A program made the position numbers and the translations under genes. Positions 34,421-43,715 of a stretch of DNA of 64,000 nucleotides are shown in pieces. Source of the stretch: CAVVAE01 sp963746185 (lineage in GTDB: Bacteria > Actinomycetota > Actinomycetes > Propionibacteriales > Nocardioidaceae); contig CAVVAE010000004.1 of NCBI GenBank assembly GCA_963746185.1, positions 1,550,001 through 1,614,000 of the forward strand, in the 5' to 3' direction. Position 1 is the stretch's first letter. Each line of letters begins with the position of its first letter. Under the pieces are notes generated by a model. The model did no database searches and was not told the DNA's origin. It saw only the letters and a list, made by a program, of their open reading frames with translations.

Positions 34421-35395
34421 CTACGGGACGAGTGAGCGCCACGCCAGCGTTGCGTTGGACCGTCCTGACTTCGACGGGATGGGCGGCTGGTGGTGGCGCA
34501 ACCTCCAGTCAGCCCTTGGGCCGCTGCCGTCGAAGTACGACACGTGACGTGCCCCATGCGCCTTGGCCCACGCAACCACGTCGCGGATCGTGTTCGCTTT
34601 GTGCATGCGGGCGTGGATGTCCTCGAGATACCCAAGCTCGCTGATTGACCAGAGAATCTGTCGGTTTCGGGCGAACGTGTAGACGTTGGTCAGCAACTTC
34701 GACGGGCTCAACCAGAACACACCGTCCGTGTAGCCGGCCGGGACGCCCGGAGTGTTCGTCCTATGCGGACGCGCGTACGCGTCGACCGAGATGATGTCGG
34801 CATGTCCACCGTCGGCCTCGTCGGTGGGCCACCAGTCAGCAGCTCGCGTCGTACCACTTGTGCCAAAGGTGATGTTCATCAAGATGACTGATGTCCGCCG
34901 CTTCCCACCATCGCGAGCGTTCTGACGGCGGACCAGACGCGACAACGCCACGATGCCGGCCCGGTGTTGCGCGCGGGTGAACAGCCCGGGGAACTTGTCG
35001 AACTTGTCGTCGGGCTCGTGGTAGTTGGTCACCTGGAGGTTTTTCGGCGTGGTCGCAAGGAAGGCAGCCACCTTGTCCTGGGCGCCACTGGCTGGGTTAG
35101 CCAGCACCTGCGGAAGGATCTCGAACGAGTAGTCGTACCTCTTCGCGTTCGGATGCAGTTGGTGGGCCTCCGTCTGCTGCCAGGTGGGGTAGTGAAAGCC
35201 GCCGACGTCGAAGTTGCGGTAGATCTGCACCGGTCCCACGTTCGCGTCGAACCACGACCAGTTCTTCGAAACACCGCCGATGCGGGAGTTGTACGGCGGC
35301 AAGTGTGGTGGTGCGGCATCAGTATTGTTCGCCGGGAGCAGGGCCGCGGCCGCGCCCCCCGCCAAGGCACCCTGGATCAGCTGTCGTCGGGTCAT
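34421..35395 (-). CDS. Tat-exported TIM-barrel-like protein, copy 1 (glycoside-hydrolase-like)
   Basis: 324 residues. The N-terminus MTRRQLIQGALAGGAAAALLP is a Tat signal with the RRQLI twin-arginine box. The mature part opens YNSRIGGVSKNWSWF and has conserved Glu/Asp/Trp blocks (NLQVTNYHEPDD, DIISVDAYARPH, LWSISELGYLED), a pattern like GH26/GH5-type barrels, where the Glu in NYHEPDD and in SISELGY could be the acid and nucleophile. It ends ATLAWRSLVP. A second copy, clearly paralogous, lies at 48927-49892. Divergent from sulfatase B. A GTG at 35404 is an alternative start. Confidence 0.75.
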   Translation of the reverse strand: MTRRQLIQGALAGGAAAALLPANNTDAAPPHLPPYNSRIGGVSKNWSWFDANVGPVQIYRNFDVGGFHYPTWQQTEAHQLHPNAKRYDYSFEILPQVLANPASGAQDKVAAFLATTPKNLQVTNYHEPDDKFDKFPGLFTRAQHRAGIVALSRLVRRQNARDGGKRRTSVILMNITFGTSGTTRAADWWPTDEADGGHADIISVDAYARPHRTNTPGVPAGYTDGVFWLSPSKLLTNVYTFARNRQILWSISELGYLEDIHARMHKANTIRDVVAWAKAHGARHVSYFDGSGPRADWRLRHHQPPIPSKSGRSNATLAWRSLVP

Positions 35396-35727
35396 TGCTG
35401 CCACGAAGAGCCCCCTGCCCGCTATCGCTTCCTGTCCTGAGTGTACGAATTCTGCTGGTAAGCGAAAGGGCACAGTTGCGTAACGGCACCCACGTCAATC
35501 GCGTGCACTGGAGGCTTCATCACTCGCAGCGACCGCGGCAGTGCGTTGCGTGCCGCTTGCGCCGCGCCTTCATCGGGAGTAGACCCACAATGAGGGTTAG
35601 AACCGTCACCACGGCGCCGCCTGATCTGGCAACGAACCCTGCCATCTTCATCACTCTGTTTGAACTGAGCTGCTGCGCTGACACTGCGCTCCTGCCACTT
35701 CTCCACTTCTGATCAGGAGATGTTCAC
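35396..35727. other. Divergent promoter region of Tat protein copy 1 and sulfatase B
   Basis: 332 bp between two divergent secreted-protein genes. It must hold both promoters. One short hydrophobic frame (35520-35651, minus) is listed separately. Otherwise I see no clear operator or RNA. Confidence 0.5.
35520..35651 (-). CDS. Possible 43-residue hydrophobic peptide
   Basis: The frame MKMAGFVARSGGAVVTVLTL continues with IVGLLP and a basic, Cys-containing tail (MKARRKRHATHCRGRCE). It has one transmembrane-like segment and positive flank, but the ribosome site (ACAGAG) is poor. It could be chance, a small membrane peptide, or a toxin-like peptide. Confidence 0.22.
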   Translation of the reverse strand: MKMAGFVARSGGAVVTVLTLIVGLLPMKARRKRHATHCRGRCE

Positions 35728-37215
35728 GTGTTTCGACGCATGCCTATGCCATATCAAGTAGCTGTTCTCGCCGGGAGCGCCCTGCTGTTGTCCCTCACCA
35801 CGGCGTCGTCACAGACATCGGCTGTCTCCTCAGACGATGTTGAAGCAGCGGCGGTGATCCCGCCGAACGTCGTGATCATCCTGGTCGACGACGCTCGCTT
35901 CCGCGACATGAGCACATTGCCCAACGTGCGCAAACTCATCAAAGACCCCGGAGCCACGTTTACCAACGCCGTCTCGCCGTTTCCTCTGTGCTGTCCTGCC
36001 CGCGCGACCCTGCTCACGGGGCAGTACGCCCACAACCACGGCGTACTCGGTAACGGTGACGCGTTCAACCCGCTCGGGGGCTTCAGTGCCTTCGAGGATG
36101 ACCAGACATTGGCGACGTGGCTGAACGCCGACTATGCAACGGGTTGGTTCGGCAAGTACCTCAATGGATATGAAGGAACCTACGTTCCGCCGGGTTGGGA
36201 CGCGTGGAAAGCGTCGTCTGGCAACGAACAAAACTGGATCAACTACCGCTCGCAGACCATCAACGTCAATGGCACGGTGCGCACGTTCAACCGCTACCAG
36301 ACGGACCTCGTCGGCGAATTCGCCACCACGTTCATCAATGCGCGGGCGCCACAGCCCCAGCCATTCTTCATGGTCACCTCGCTGCTGGCACCGCATACCG
36401 GTGAGCCGGTCGAGTCAGACGATCCGAACCGGGTGTACGGGACGACCAAGTACTCGACGCCGAATGTCGCCGACGCCTACCGCAATGCGCTGTCGACGAC
36501 GCCTCTCGACGAGGACCCGTCGTTCAACGAGGCCGACGTGTCCGACAAGCCGCAACAGCCACCGTTGCTCGCCCCTTGGGAGGTCAGCGCCCTCAAGGAA
36601 GTGAATCAGCAGCGACGCGAGTCGCTGTTGTCCGCCCAAGCTGTCGTCGGCAAGGTCATCGCGGCGTTGAAGGCGAACGGCGAGCTGGCCAACACCTACG
36701 TGATCTTCCTCAGCGACAACGGCTACATGATGGGAGAACACCGGATCAGGTCTGGCAAGTCGCAGGCGTATGAGCCGGCCGTTCGGGTGCCACTGCTGAT
36801 GCGCGGTCCGGGCATCCCGCCAGGAACCGTTCTCACCCAGCCGGTGGGTCAGCAGGACCTCGCTCCGACCGTGCTCGCGATGACGAACCACGTCGGTGCG
36901 AATGGCAGTCTGGTGATCGACGGGAAGAACTTGTTGCCCCTGGTGGCTGACCCGACTCTCAACACCAACCGCCCCATCGTGCTCGAGGTTGGCCCAGCCA
37001 CCACGACCAATCCGGCATACAGGTTCCACGGAATCCGGATGCCAGGGTGGAAGTACCTGGAGCGCGCCGGGGGCGTCAAGGAGCTGTACGACCTGACTGC
37101 CGACCCGTACGAGCTGAGCAACCTAGCCGGCAAGCCCGCGTACGCGGCCAAACAGGCGGAGCTCACGGCGTTGCTCAACCAGTACAAGTGGTGCGCCGGC
37201 GCACAGTGCCCCTGA
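35728..37215 (+). CDS. Secreted sulfatase B, paralogue of sulfatase A
   Basis: 495 residues, colinear with the protein at 31104 over its whole length. It has the same signal-anchor opening (YQVAVLAGSALLLSLTT), metal site NVVIILVDDARFRDM, the CCPAR formylglycine motif again at Cys88, SDNGYMMGEHR and the identical C-terminal YKWCAGAQCP. Near-identical blocks alternate with variable loops around residues 150-260, which should form the substrate pocket, so the two copies may prefer different sulfate esters. It is divergent from a Tat-exported glycosidase-like gene and 3 bp from the convergent hydrolase stop. Confidence 0.93.
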   Translation: MFRRMPMPYQVAVLAGSALLLSLTTASSQTSAVSSDDVEAAAVIPPNVVIILVDDARFRDMSTLPNVRKLIKDPGATFTNAVSPFPLCCPARATLLTGQYAHNHGVLGNGDAFNPLGGFSAFEDDQTLATWLNADYATGWFGKYLNGYEGTYVPPGWDAWKASSGNEQNWINYRSQTINVNGTVRTFNRYQTDLVGEFATTFINARAPQPQPFFMVTSLLAPHTGEPVESDDPNRVYGTTKYSTPNVADAYRNALSTTPLDEDPSFNEADVSDKPQQPPLLAPWEVSALKEVNQQRRESLLSAQAVVGKVIAALKANGELANTYVIFLSDNGYMMGEHRIRSGKSQAYEPAVRVPLLMRGPGIPPGTVLTQPVGQQDLAPTVLAMTNHVGANGSLVIDGKNLLPLVADPTLNTNRPIVLEVGPATTTNPAYRFHGIRMPGWKYLERAGGVKELYDLTADPYELSNLAGKPAYAAKQAELTALLNQYKWCAGAQCP

Positions 37216-37218
37216 CGC

Positions 37219-38091
37219 TCACGCGGTGACGCGGCGGACGAGCTCGGCCAGCTCGCGGTTGAAACGGCCGGGCTCTTCCAGGTGTGGCACGTGGCCGACG
37301 CCGTCGTACCAGGAGGCTTCTGCGGTGTCACACGTGGCAAGGATGTGCTCGGCCATGCTCGGGAGCACCACCACGTCCGCGACACCTTGCGTCACCAGGA
37401 GCGGCACCTCGAGTTCGCGCAGCACGTCGTCGTAGTCGAGGTCGCGGGCCGCGAGATTCGCGCGGACCTGCGCTGGCACAGCAACGTTCCAGCACACTGC
37501 CGTTTCGATGTCGTCTGCCGCGACCGGCTTGACGAGACAGGTTCTGACAAAGGAGCGCATCGCCTGGATGTTGGTCGGCAGGTCATCAGCTGTGGCATCG
37601 ACGAAATGATCGATGAAGCCGGGACCGATCAGCGTGCCAAAGGCCGCCTCGTTGAGCTTGACGGCGCCTTCAACGAAGTTGATCGCCGCGATGCGATCTT
37701 GTCCGTGCTTCCGCACGTAGTCGCCGATGACAAAGGCACCGTAGGACCACCCCACGAGCACCGCCTTGTCGAGACGAAGCTCGTCGAGGATCGCCGCCAC
37801 ATCGTCCGCCCAGAGCCTGCCGTCTGCGTAGGGCTCTGGTTCTAGGGGCGTCTCGGACATGCCGTGGCCACGCAGATCGAAGGCCACGAGCCGAAACTCG
37901 TCGGCGAGCACACTCTCGTACTGCTTGACCCAGCAGAGGTAGTTCTGCGACCAGCCGTGGATGAACAGGATCGGCGGTCCGTCCGGGTTGCCCCACTCGC
38001 GTACGTGCAGCCGAAGGTCGCCGCCTCCACGTACGGGATGAACCTTCATCCATCGGGTCTGGTCCTGGTGGTGTTGGGTGATTGTGGTCAT
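37219..38091 (-). CDS. Alpha/beta hydrolase
   Basis: 290 residues from an ATG with GAGGAGG seven bases upstream. The oxyanion region is LFIHGWSQNYL, the nucleophile elbow is VGWSYGAF (Ser), and the late His lies in GHVPHLEEP. The fold-spanning FDLRGHGMSETP block is typical of the peroxidase/esterase group of the family. The substrate is unknown. It is divergent from a MalT-like LuxR regulator (167 bp between starts), which may control it. Confidence 0.9.
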   Translation of the reverse strand: MTTITQHHQDQTRWMKVHPVRGGGDLRLHVREWGNPDGPPILFIHGWSQNYLCWVKQYESVLADEFRLVAFDLRGHGMSETPLEPEPYADGRLWADDVAAILDELRLDKAVLVGWSYGAFVIGDYVRKHGQDRIAAINFVEGAVKLNEAAFGTLIGPGFIDHFVDATADDLPTNIQAMRSFVRTCLVKPVAADDIETAVCWNVAVPAQVRANLAARDLDYDDVLRELEVPLLVTQGVADVVVLPSMAEHILATCDTAEASWYDGVGHVPHLEEPGRFNRELAELVRRVTA

Positions 38092-38199
38092 CTCGCGCCT
38101 CCTCGCGTTGGTGGTTTCGATGGGATGGTTGCCGCGAACGGCAGGGGCGCGCATCAGGCGGAGGGCCTTATCTTTCGTCGGCGGCATCCTTATTTCGCT

Positions 38200-38211
38200 G
38201 CAGCTAGCTGC
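38200..38211. promoter_or_regulatory. Palindrome in the hydrolase/LuxR divergent promoter
   Basis: GCAGCTAGCTGC is a perfect 12-bp palindrome, 48 bp upstream of the LuxR start and 109 bp upstream of the hydrolase start. It could be an operator for the LuxR-type protein. Confidence 0.35.
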
Positions 38212-38258
38212 TAACCAACGCCCTGTCAGGCGGGAGTGCGCTGCGCGATACTGCAGAT

Positions 38259-41135
38259 ATGCAGTCACGCGCGAGCAGCGTGTTCGTCGGACGTGGGCGG
38301 GAGCTCGGTGAGCTCGGACGTGCGCTCGACGAAGCGGCGGCGGGAAACGGCGCGACTGCCTTGGTCTCAGGAGAGGCCGGTATCGGGAAGACCTGCCTGG
38401 CAACTGAGCTTGCGACACGCGCGGATGACGCGGGATTCGAGGTGCTTGTCGGACGATGTATCGATCTCGTCGGCGCTGATCTCCCGTACCAGCCGTTTGT
38501 TGAGGCACTGCGATCCTTCGGAGCGCCATGGGAGGTCGAAGAACAGACACCGAACTCGCAGCTTCGGGTGTTCGAGCAGACGCTCACGCTGCTCACCGAA
38601 CGGGCCGGCTCGGCTCCGGTGTTGCTCATGCTGGAGGATCTGCACTGGGCGGATACCTCGACGCTCGACCTGGTCGTCTTTCTCGCGCACTCACTCCACG
38701 ACCGACCTATTCTGCTGCTCGCCACCTATCGAGCAGACGAGCCTGGCTCTGCCGAGCGAATGCGGCGGCTTTCCGACGGCATCCGGCGTTCGACCTCAAA
38801 GCTCATCGTCGAACTCAGACCTCTCGACCCCGAACAGTTGGCGGCGCTGCTCGCGGCTCGAGCCGAGGTTCCCCTTCCGGCTGAAGTGACGGAGGCGATC
38901 GTTGCCCGTTCAGAAGGCAATCCTTTCTTCGCCGAAGAGCTCCTGGCCGCAGCCGTCGCCGACAGAGGTGAACTGCCACCGAACCTGCGCGACCTGTTGC
39001 TGCAACGCGTCGACCGGCTCGATGTGCAAACGCGCGGCTTGCTGCGGCTCGCTGCGGCCGCCGGTCATGAGGTCAAGTACTCGCTGCTTCTCACGACGGC
39101 AGGTCTCCCCGAGAACGATGTACGCGAATCGCTGCGGCGAGCCATCGAGAACGGCGTTCTCGTCAGCGAGCAGGAAGCGAGCAGCTTCCGCTTCCGGCAC
39201 GCGCTGCTGGCGGAGGCGATCTACGCCACCATCCTTCCCGGCGAGCGTGAGGAGTTACACGCGCGGCTCGCCACCGAACTCGCGCGTGGCGCAAGAGTGG
39301 CGCCGGCAGAGCTCGCGCACCACTGGGGAGCGGCGCGTCGCCCGCGAGAGGCCCTCGTCACTTCGCTCGAAGCTGCGCGACAGGCGCAGTCTGTCTTCGG
39401 CCTCGCGGAGGCTCACGCACATCTCGAGCGGGCGCTCGACCTCTGGCCGGAGGTGCCTGATGCGGCCAACCTTTCCGAGCTTGACTTCGCCCAACTCTGC
39501 GCGTGGACCGCCGAGCTAGCCGACAAGACGGGCGCGTCGCCTCGCGCGGTCGAGCTGGCGCAGCGAGCGATCGAGCTCATCGGTACCGAGGATCCACACC
39601 GCGCGGCGCTCCTCCATGTGCGCCTCGGTGAGTATCTCCACGCGACCGTGGGCATCGACGCAGGTCTCGTCGCGCTGAAGCGCGCCGTCGAGCTCGTGCC
39701 GACGGACCCGCCCTCGGCGGCCCGCGCGTACTCCTTGGGGTCACTCGCGGGTGGGTTGATGGTGGACTGGCGTTATTCGGAGTCGTTGCCGATCGCCGAG
39801 CAGGCGCTGGCGATCGCTCGCAGTGTCGGGGCACCTGAGGCGGTCGTCCGAGCGCGCACCGTGGTGGGCGGCGACCTCGCCTACCTCGGCCGCGCCGACG
39901 AGGGTCTCGCGGAGCTCCGTCAGGCCCTGCTCATCGCCGAGAAGGTCGGCGACCACGTCGGCCGGGAACGAGCGTACGTCCTACTGACAGACGTGCTGAC
40001 GATGCTCGGACGCCCTCAAGAGTCGGCCCGAGTCGGGCAGGCGGCGATCGAGGTGATGCACCCGTACGGGATCGACAGCACCCTCCTCATCTCGAACCAA
40101 ATCGAGGCGTTGCTGGCCATGGGTGATTGGGATGGAGCCGAAACGTTCAGCACTGCCGCGCTCCGCAACATCACCTCGAGCTTCCCGTACTGGCTCTTCA
40201 TCATTCGCGCGGACCTCGAAATCGGCCGCGGCGAGTTCGGCGCCGCACGAGCGCACCTCGAAGCTGCAGAGCCCATTGTGCTCGGGGACGCGGCAGTAGC
40301 TCAATGCAAAGTGATCGTCAGCAAGCTCGCGCTATGGGAGCACCGTTGGGCGGACGCCGACAAGGCAGTAGCAGAAGGTATGGCGCGGGTGCACTTTCCT
40401 GACGCCGCCCAGCTTCGCGTTGGGCTCTGCGCCAACGGACTGCGCGCCCAGGCTGAGTTAGCGGCCCTCGCGCACGCCCGCCGCGATTTCGCCGGACACC
40501 AGGCTTGGCTCGACAGTGCGCGGCAGCTGATCGAAACTGCTCGCGCCGCCGCCGGCGAGGCAGCGGCCATCACTCCCAACGCGGCTGGCTGGCTGGTGTT
40601 GGCAGAGGCGGAGTACGAACGCGCGAGCGGCGGGTCTCCGCGGGCGCTGTGGCCGGAGGCCGCAGCGGCCTGGGAACTGCTCGAACGGCCGCCAGTCGCG
40701 GTCTATTGTCGCTGGCGCGAGGCCGAAGCCCTCGTCACCGCTGGCGCTTCCCGCGCCGACGCGAGCGCGCCGCTGAGAGATGCGTACGCCGTCGCAGTTC
40801 AGCTTGGGGCCAAGCCACTCCTGCGGGAGCTCGAGCTTCTCGCTCAACGAGCGCGACTCGACCTCGCCCCTCCAAGCGCAGGCCATCCGGACGGACCGCA
40901 AGGCATCGAAGAGACGCTCGGACTCACGTCACGCGAGGCGCAGGTGCTCGACCTCGTCGCCCGCGGCCTCACGAATCGCGAGATTGCTGCGTCTCTCGTC
41001 ATCAGCGACAAGACGGCAAGCGTCCACGTCTCGCACATCCTGCGCAAGCTCGGCGTATCGACCAGGGTCGAAGCGGCGGCGATCGCCCATCGACAGACGC
41101 CCATGTCGTCGGATCAACCGACGTCGAGGACGTAG
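38259..41135 (+). CDS. Large MalT-like LuxR family regulator (AAA + TPR + HTH)
   Basis: 958 residues. An AAA/STAND ATPase opens the protein (VFVGRGRELGELG, Walker A SGEAGIGKTCLA, Walker B LLMLEDLHWAD). A long helical TPR-like middle follows. The C-terminus is a LuxR HTH (LTSREAQVLDLVARGLTNRE, then IAASLVISDKTASVHV). These proteins sense a ligand in the ATPase/TPR part and activate nearby genes. The divergent alpha/beta hydrolase is the natural candidate. The ATG has no strong Shine-Dalgarno, so the mRNA may be leaderless. Confidence 0.9.
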   Translation: MQSRASSVFVGRGRELGELGRALDEAAAGNGATALVSGEAGIGKTCLATELATRADDAGFEVLVGRCIDLVGADLPYQPFVEALRSFGAPWEVEEQTPNSQLRVFEQTLTLLTERAGSAPVLLMLEDLHWADTSTLDLVVFLAHSLHDRPILLLATYRADEPGSAERMRRLSDGIRRSTSKLIVELRPLDPEQLAALLAARAEVPLPAEVTEAIVARSEGNPFFAEELLAAAVADRGELPPNLRDLLLQRVDRLDVQTRGLLRLAAAAGHEVKYSLLLTTAGLPENDVRESLRRAIENGVLVSEQEASSFRFRHALLAEAIYATILPGEREELHARLATELARGARVAPAELAHHWGAARRPREALVTSLEAARQAQSVFGLAEAHAHLERALDLWPEVPDAANLSELDFAQLCAWTAELADKTGASPRAVELAQRAIELIGTEDPHRAALLHVRLGEYLHATVGIDAGLVALKRAVELVPTDPPSAARAYSLGSLAGGLMVDWRYSESLPIAEQALAIARSVGAPEAVVRARTVVGGDLAYLGRADEGLAELRQALLIAEKVGDHVGRERAYVLLTDVLTMLGRPQESARVGQAAIEVMHPYGIDSTLLISNQIEALLAMGDWDGAETFSTAALRNITSSFPYWLFIIRADLEIGRGEFGAARAHLEAAEPIVLGDAAVAQCKVIVSKLALWEHRWADADKAVAEGMARVHFPDAAQLRVGLCANGLRAQAELAALAHARRDFAGHQAWLDSARQLIETARAAAGEAAAITPNAAGWLVLAEAEYERASGGSPRALWPEAAAAWELLERPPVAVYCRWREAEALVTAGASRADASAPLRDAYAVAVQLGAKPLLRELELLAQRARLDLAPPSAGHPDGPQGIEETLGLTSREAQVLDLVARGLTNREIAASLVISDKTASVHVSHILRKLGVSTRVEAAAIAHRQTPMSSDQPTSRT

Positions 41136-41163
41136 GGGCGACCGGTCCGCCGCGACGATCAGG

Positions 41164-43710
41164 TCACTCGGTGACGACCGCTTTCAACACGTCCACCTTC
41201 GATGCGGCGCGGGCGGGGCCGATCGCCGCGAGAACGCCCGCGACCGCCGCCAGAGCCACGTAGATGATGACCTGGATCACCGGCACGTCGATCGACTTGA
41301 TCCCGAAGTCTCGCAGCGCCTGCGCCAGCGCGAGCCCGATGCCGATCCCCAGCACCGCTCCGGTGACCGCGCCGATCAGCGAAATCACCACTGACTCCCA
41401 CCGGACCATCGCCCTCACTTGGCTGCGTGTCATCCCGACTGCACGGAGCAGACCGAGCTCCCGTGTGCGTTCGAACACCGACAGCACGAGCGTGTTGACG
41501 ATGCCCAGCAACGCGATCACCACCGCGAACAACAGCATCACTGTCACGAAGGTCAGCAGCTGATCGATGAAGCCGCTCGCCTCCTTCTCGTACTCCGTTT
41601 GGTTGAGCACTTGGGCATCAGGGTGATCGGCGAGAGCTGCGTCCACGGAAGTCTGGACCTCACCCTTGTCCGCACCATCGGCCAGCAGCACGAGACCGGC
41701 GGTAGCCAGCTGGTTGCCTGCGTAGGCGTTCTGGGTGTCCGTGCTCACGATGTAGCTGTCGGAGATCCACCCCAAGTTGTCGTAGATGCCGACGATGGTC
41801 ATCGTGTGTTTGCCTGTCTCAGCGAACTCCGACACCACGGTGTCGCCAACACTCCAGTCCTCCGAGTCCGCCTTGGACTGGGAGACGATGACACTGTCCT
41901 TCTCCGCCAGATCAGGAACTGAGCCTGCGGTCAGGCCCAGATCGATGACTTGGTCGGCGGTCGCGGGATCGATCGACGAGTACGTCGAGCCGCTGGAGTC
42001 GAAGCGAGCCTCACCCCAGCCATTGGCACTGACGGTCTCGACTCCGGGGACTTCGGCGACGACCTTGTTGACCTCGGGGCTGTAGCCCAGAGACTGCAGG
42101 CTCGAGGCGGTGACGAACAGGTCGGCGCTCGTCGAGTCTCCCACCACCTGGCTGAACGACGCCTTCAGCGACGAGGCGAAGACGCCCATGCTGACGACCA
42201 GCGTCAGCCCGATCATCAGGGCTGCTGCGGTCGAGGCTGTCCGTCGTGGATTACGCATCGCGTTCTGCTTGGCGAGTTCGCCGGGCATGCCTCTCCACTG
42301 CACTGGTCGAGCAATGATCGCCGCGAGTGGACGAGTGATGTACGGCATCAAGATGATCACGCCGACGATGCTGCCGAGTAGCCCTAGCCCGAAGGCCGAG
42401 AAGGGCGCGTCGCCGTACAGTGCCGTCAACAATCCAGTGGCACCGAGCCCGACGATGACGACGCCGATGACGCCGCGCACGATCGATGGCTTCGTCGTGG
42501 CGACGACTGAGTCGCGCAGCGCTTCGACGGGAAGCACCTTGGTAGCTCGCCGAGCCGGCACCAGAGCGGAGACGACCGTGACCACAGTGCCCACGAGCAA
42601 CGAGACCCAGATCGTTCGCGGCTCGATCTGCAGCGACGTGCTCGGCAGGCTGAACCCCACGGCACTCATCAAGGCGTTCAATCCCTTGGCGACGAGTATG
42701 CCGACAACGATCCCGAACGCGGACGCGATCAGGCCGAGCAACAGCGCTTCCGTGATGAGGCTGCGCATCACTTGTCGCCGGGTCGCACCGATGGCCCGGA
42801 GCAGAGCGATCTCGCGGGACCGTTGGGTGACGACCATCGTGAACGTGTTCCAGATGATGAAGGCACCGACGAACAGGGCGACGCCGGCAAAGACCGAGAA
42901 CAGGATCGTCACGAACTGGAGGTCGTCCTGGATGGCGTCTGAGGCCTCTTGCGCAACGGTGGCGCCGGTGACAGCCTCGGCGCCCGCGGGCACCACCTGA
43001 CTCAGCCGGTCCGCGAGCGCGGTCTGGCTGACACCTGGCTCGGCGCTGACGGTGATCTCATCGAACACGCCCGGCGAGCCCAGGACCTGCTGGGCTGTCG
43101 AGGTGTCGAAGTACGCGGACGTCGTACCACCGAGGTTCTTCTCGCCACCGAACCCGACGGTCCCGACCACAGTGAACTCGCGGGTCGGTCCCTGGAACAA
43201 GACCTTGATCGTCGAACCCAAGGCGATGTCGTTGTCCTCGGCGCTGGTGGCATCGATGGCGACCTGATCCGGTGCGCTGGGTGCTTCACCGCTGAGCAGC
43301 GCGACGTCTCCGCGCAACCCTGTGTCGACAGGCATGCTGTAGCCCATGTTGGGCGCCCCGCCGTTGGTGAGGATGGCCTCGCCGTCGTTGTCGGTGAGCA
43401 GGGCGTAGCCACTCACCGAGCCCTCGGCGGCGCGTACTCCGTCAACGTCGCTGACCGACGCAATCACCTTCTCCGAGATCGGTGCGTGGCTCGTGCCGGT
43501 CCCCTCGGATTGGGTGTAGGCCGCCTTGGTGCGTACGACGGCGTCGGTGCCTGAGGACACCTTGCCGAAGAGCTGGTCGAAGGCGAGGTTCATCGTGTCG
43601 GTCAGGACCAGTGTCCCGGCCAGGAAGGCGACACCGAGTGCGATCGAGGCTGTGGTGAGCGCGAGCCGCAGCTTGTGCGCGAGCATGCCGCGCCACGTTG
43701 CCAAGAACAT
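41164..43710 (-). CDS. MacB/FtsX-type ABC transporter permease
   Basis: 848 residues with the double FtsX architecture: TM1 and a large extracellular MacB_PCD domain (about 40-250), three TMs, a second extracellular domain (about 500-690), and three final TMs (VMLLFAVVIALLGIVNTLV, SVISLIGAVTGAVLGIGIG in part). It lies 5 bp after the ATP-binding subunit gene and forms one operon with it. Such systems export peptides, lipids or antibiotics, or work mechanically on the envelope. The exported substrate is unknown. Confidence 0.92.
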   Translation of the reverse strand: MFLATWRGMLAHKLRLALTTASIALGVAFLAGTLVLTDTMNLAFDQLFGKVSSGTDAVVRTKAAYTQSEGTGTSHAPISEKVIASVSDVDGVRAAEGSVSGYALLTDNDGEAILTNGGAPNMGYSMPVDTGLRGDVALLSGEAPSAPDQVAIDATSAEDNDIALGSTIKVLFQGPTREFTVVGTVGFGGEKNLGGTTSAYFDTSTAQQVLGSPGVFDEITVSAEPGVSQTALADRLSQVVPAGAEAVTGATVAQEASDAIQDDLQFVTILFSVFAGVALFVGAFIIWNTFTMVVTQRSREIALLRAIGATRRQVMRSLITEALLLGLIASAFGIVVGILVAKGLNALMSAVGFSLPSTSLQIEPRTIWVSLLVGTVVTVVSALVPARRATKVLPVEALRDSVVATTKPSIVRGVIGVVIVGLGATGLLTALYGDAPFSAFGLGLLGSIVGVIILMPYITRPLAAIIARPVQWRGMPGELAKQNAMRNPRRTASTAAALMIGLTLVVSMGVFASSLKASFSQVVGDSTSADLFVTASSLQSLGYSPEVNKVVAEVPGVETVSANGWGEARFDSSGSTYSSIDPATADQVIDLGLTAGSVPDLAEKDSVIVSQSKADSEDWSVGDTVVSEFAETGKHTMTIVGIYDNLGWISDSYIVSTDTQNAYAGNQLATAGLVLLADGADKGEVQTSVDAALADHPDAQVLNQTEYEKEASGFIDQLLTFVTVMLLFAVVIALLGIVNTLVLSVFERTRELGLLRAVGMTRSQVRAMVRWESVVISLIGAVTGAVLGIGIGLALAQALRDFGIKSIDVPVIQVIIYVALAAVAGVLAAIGPARAASKVDVLKAVVTE

Positions 43711-43715
43711 CGGGA

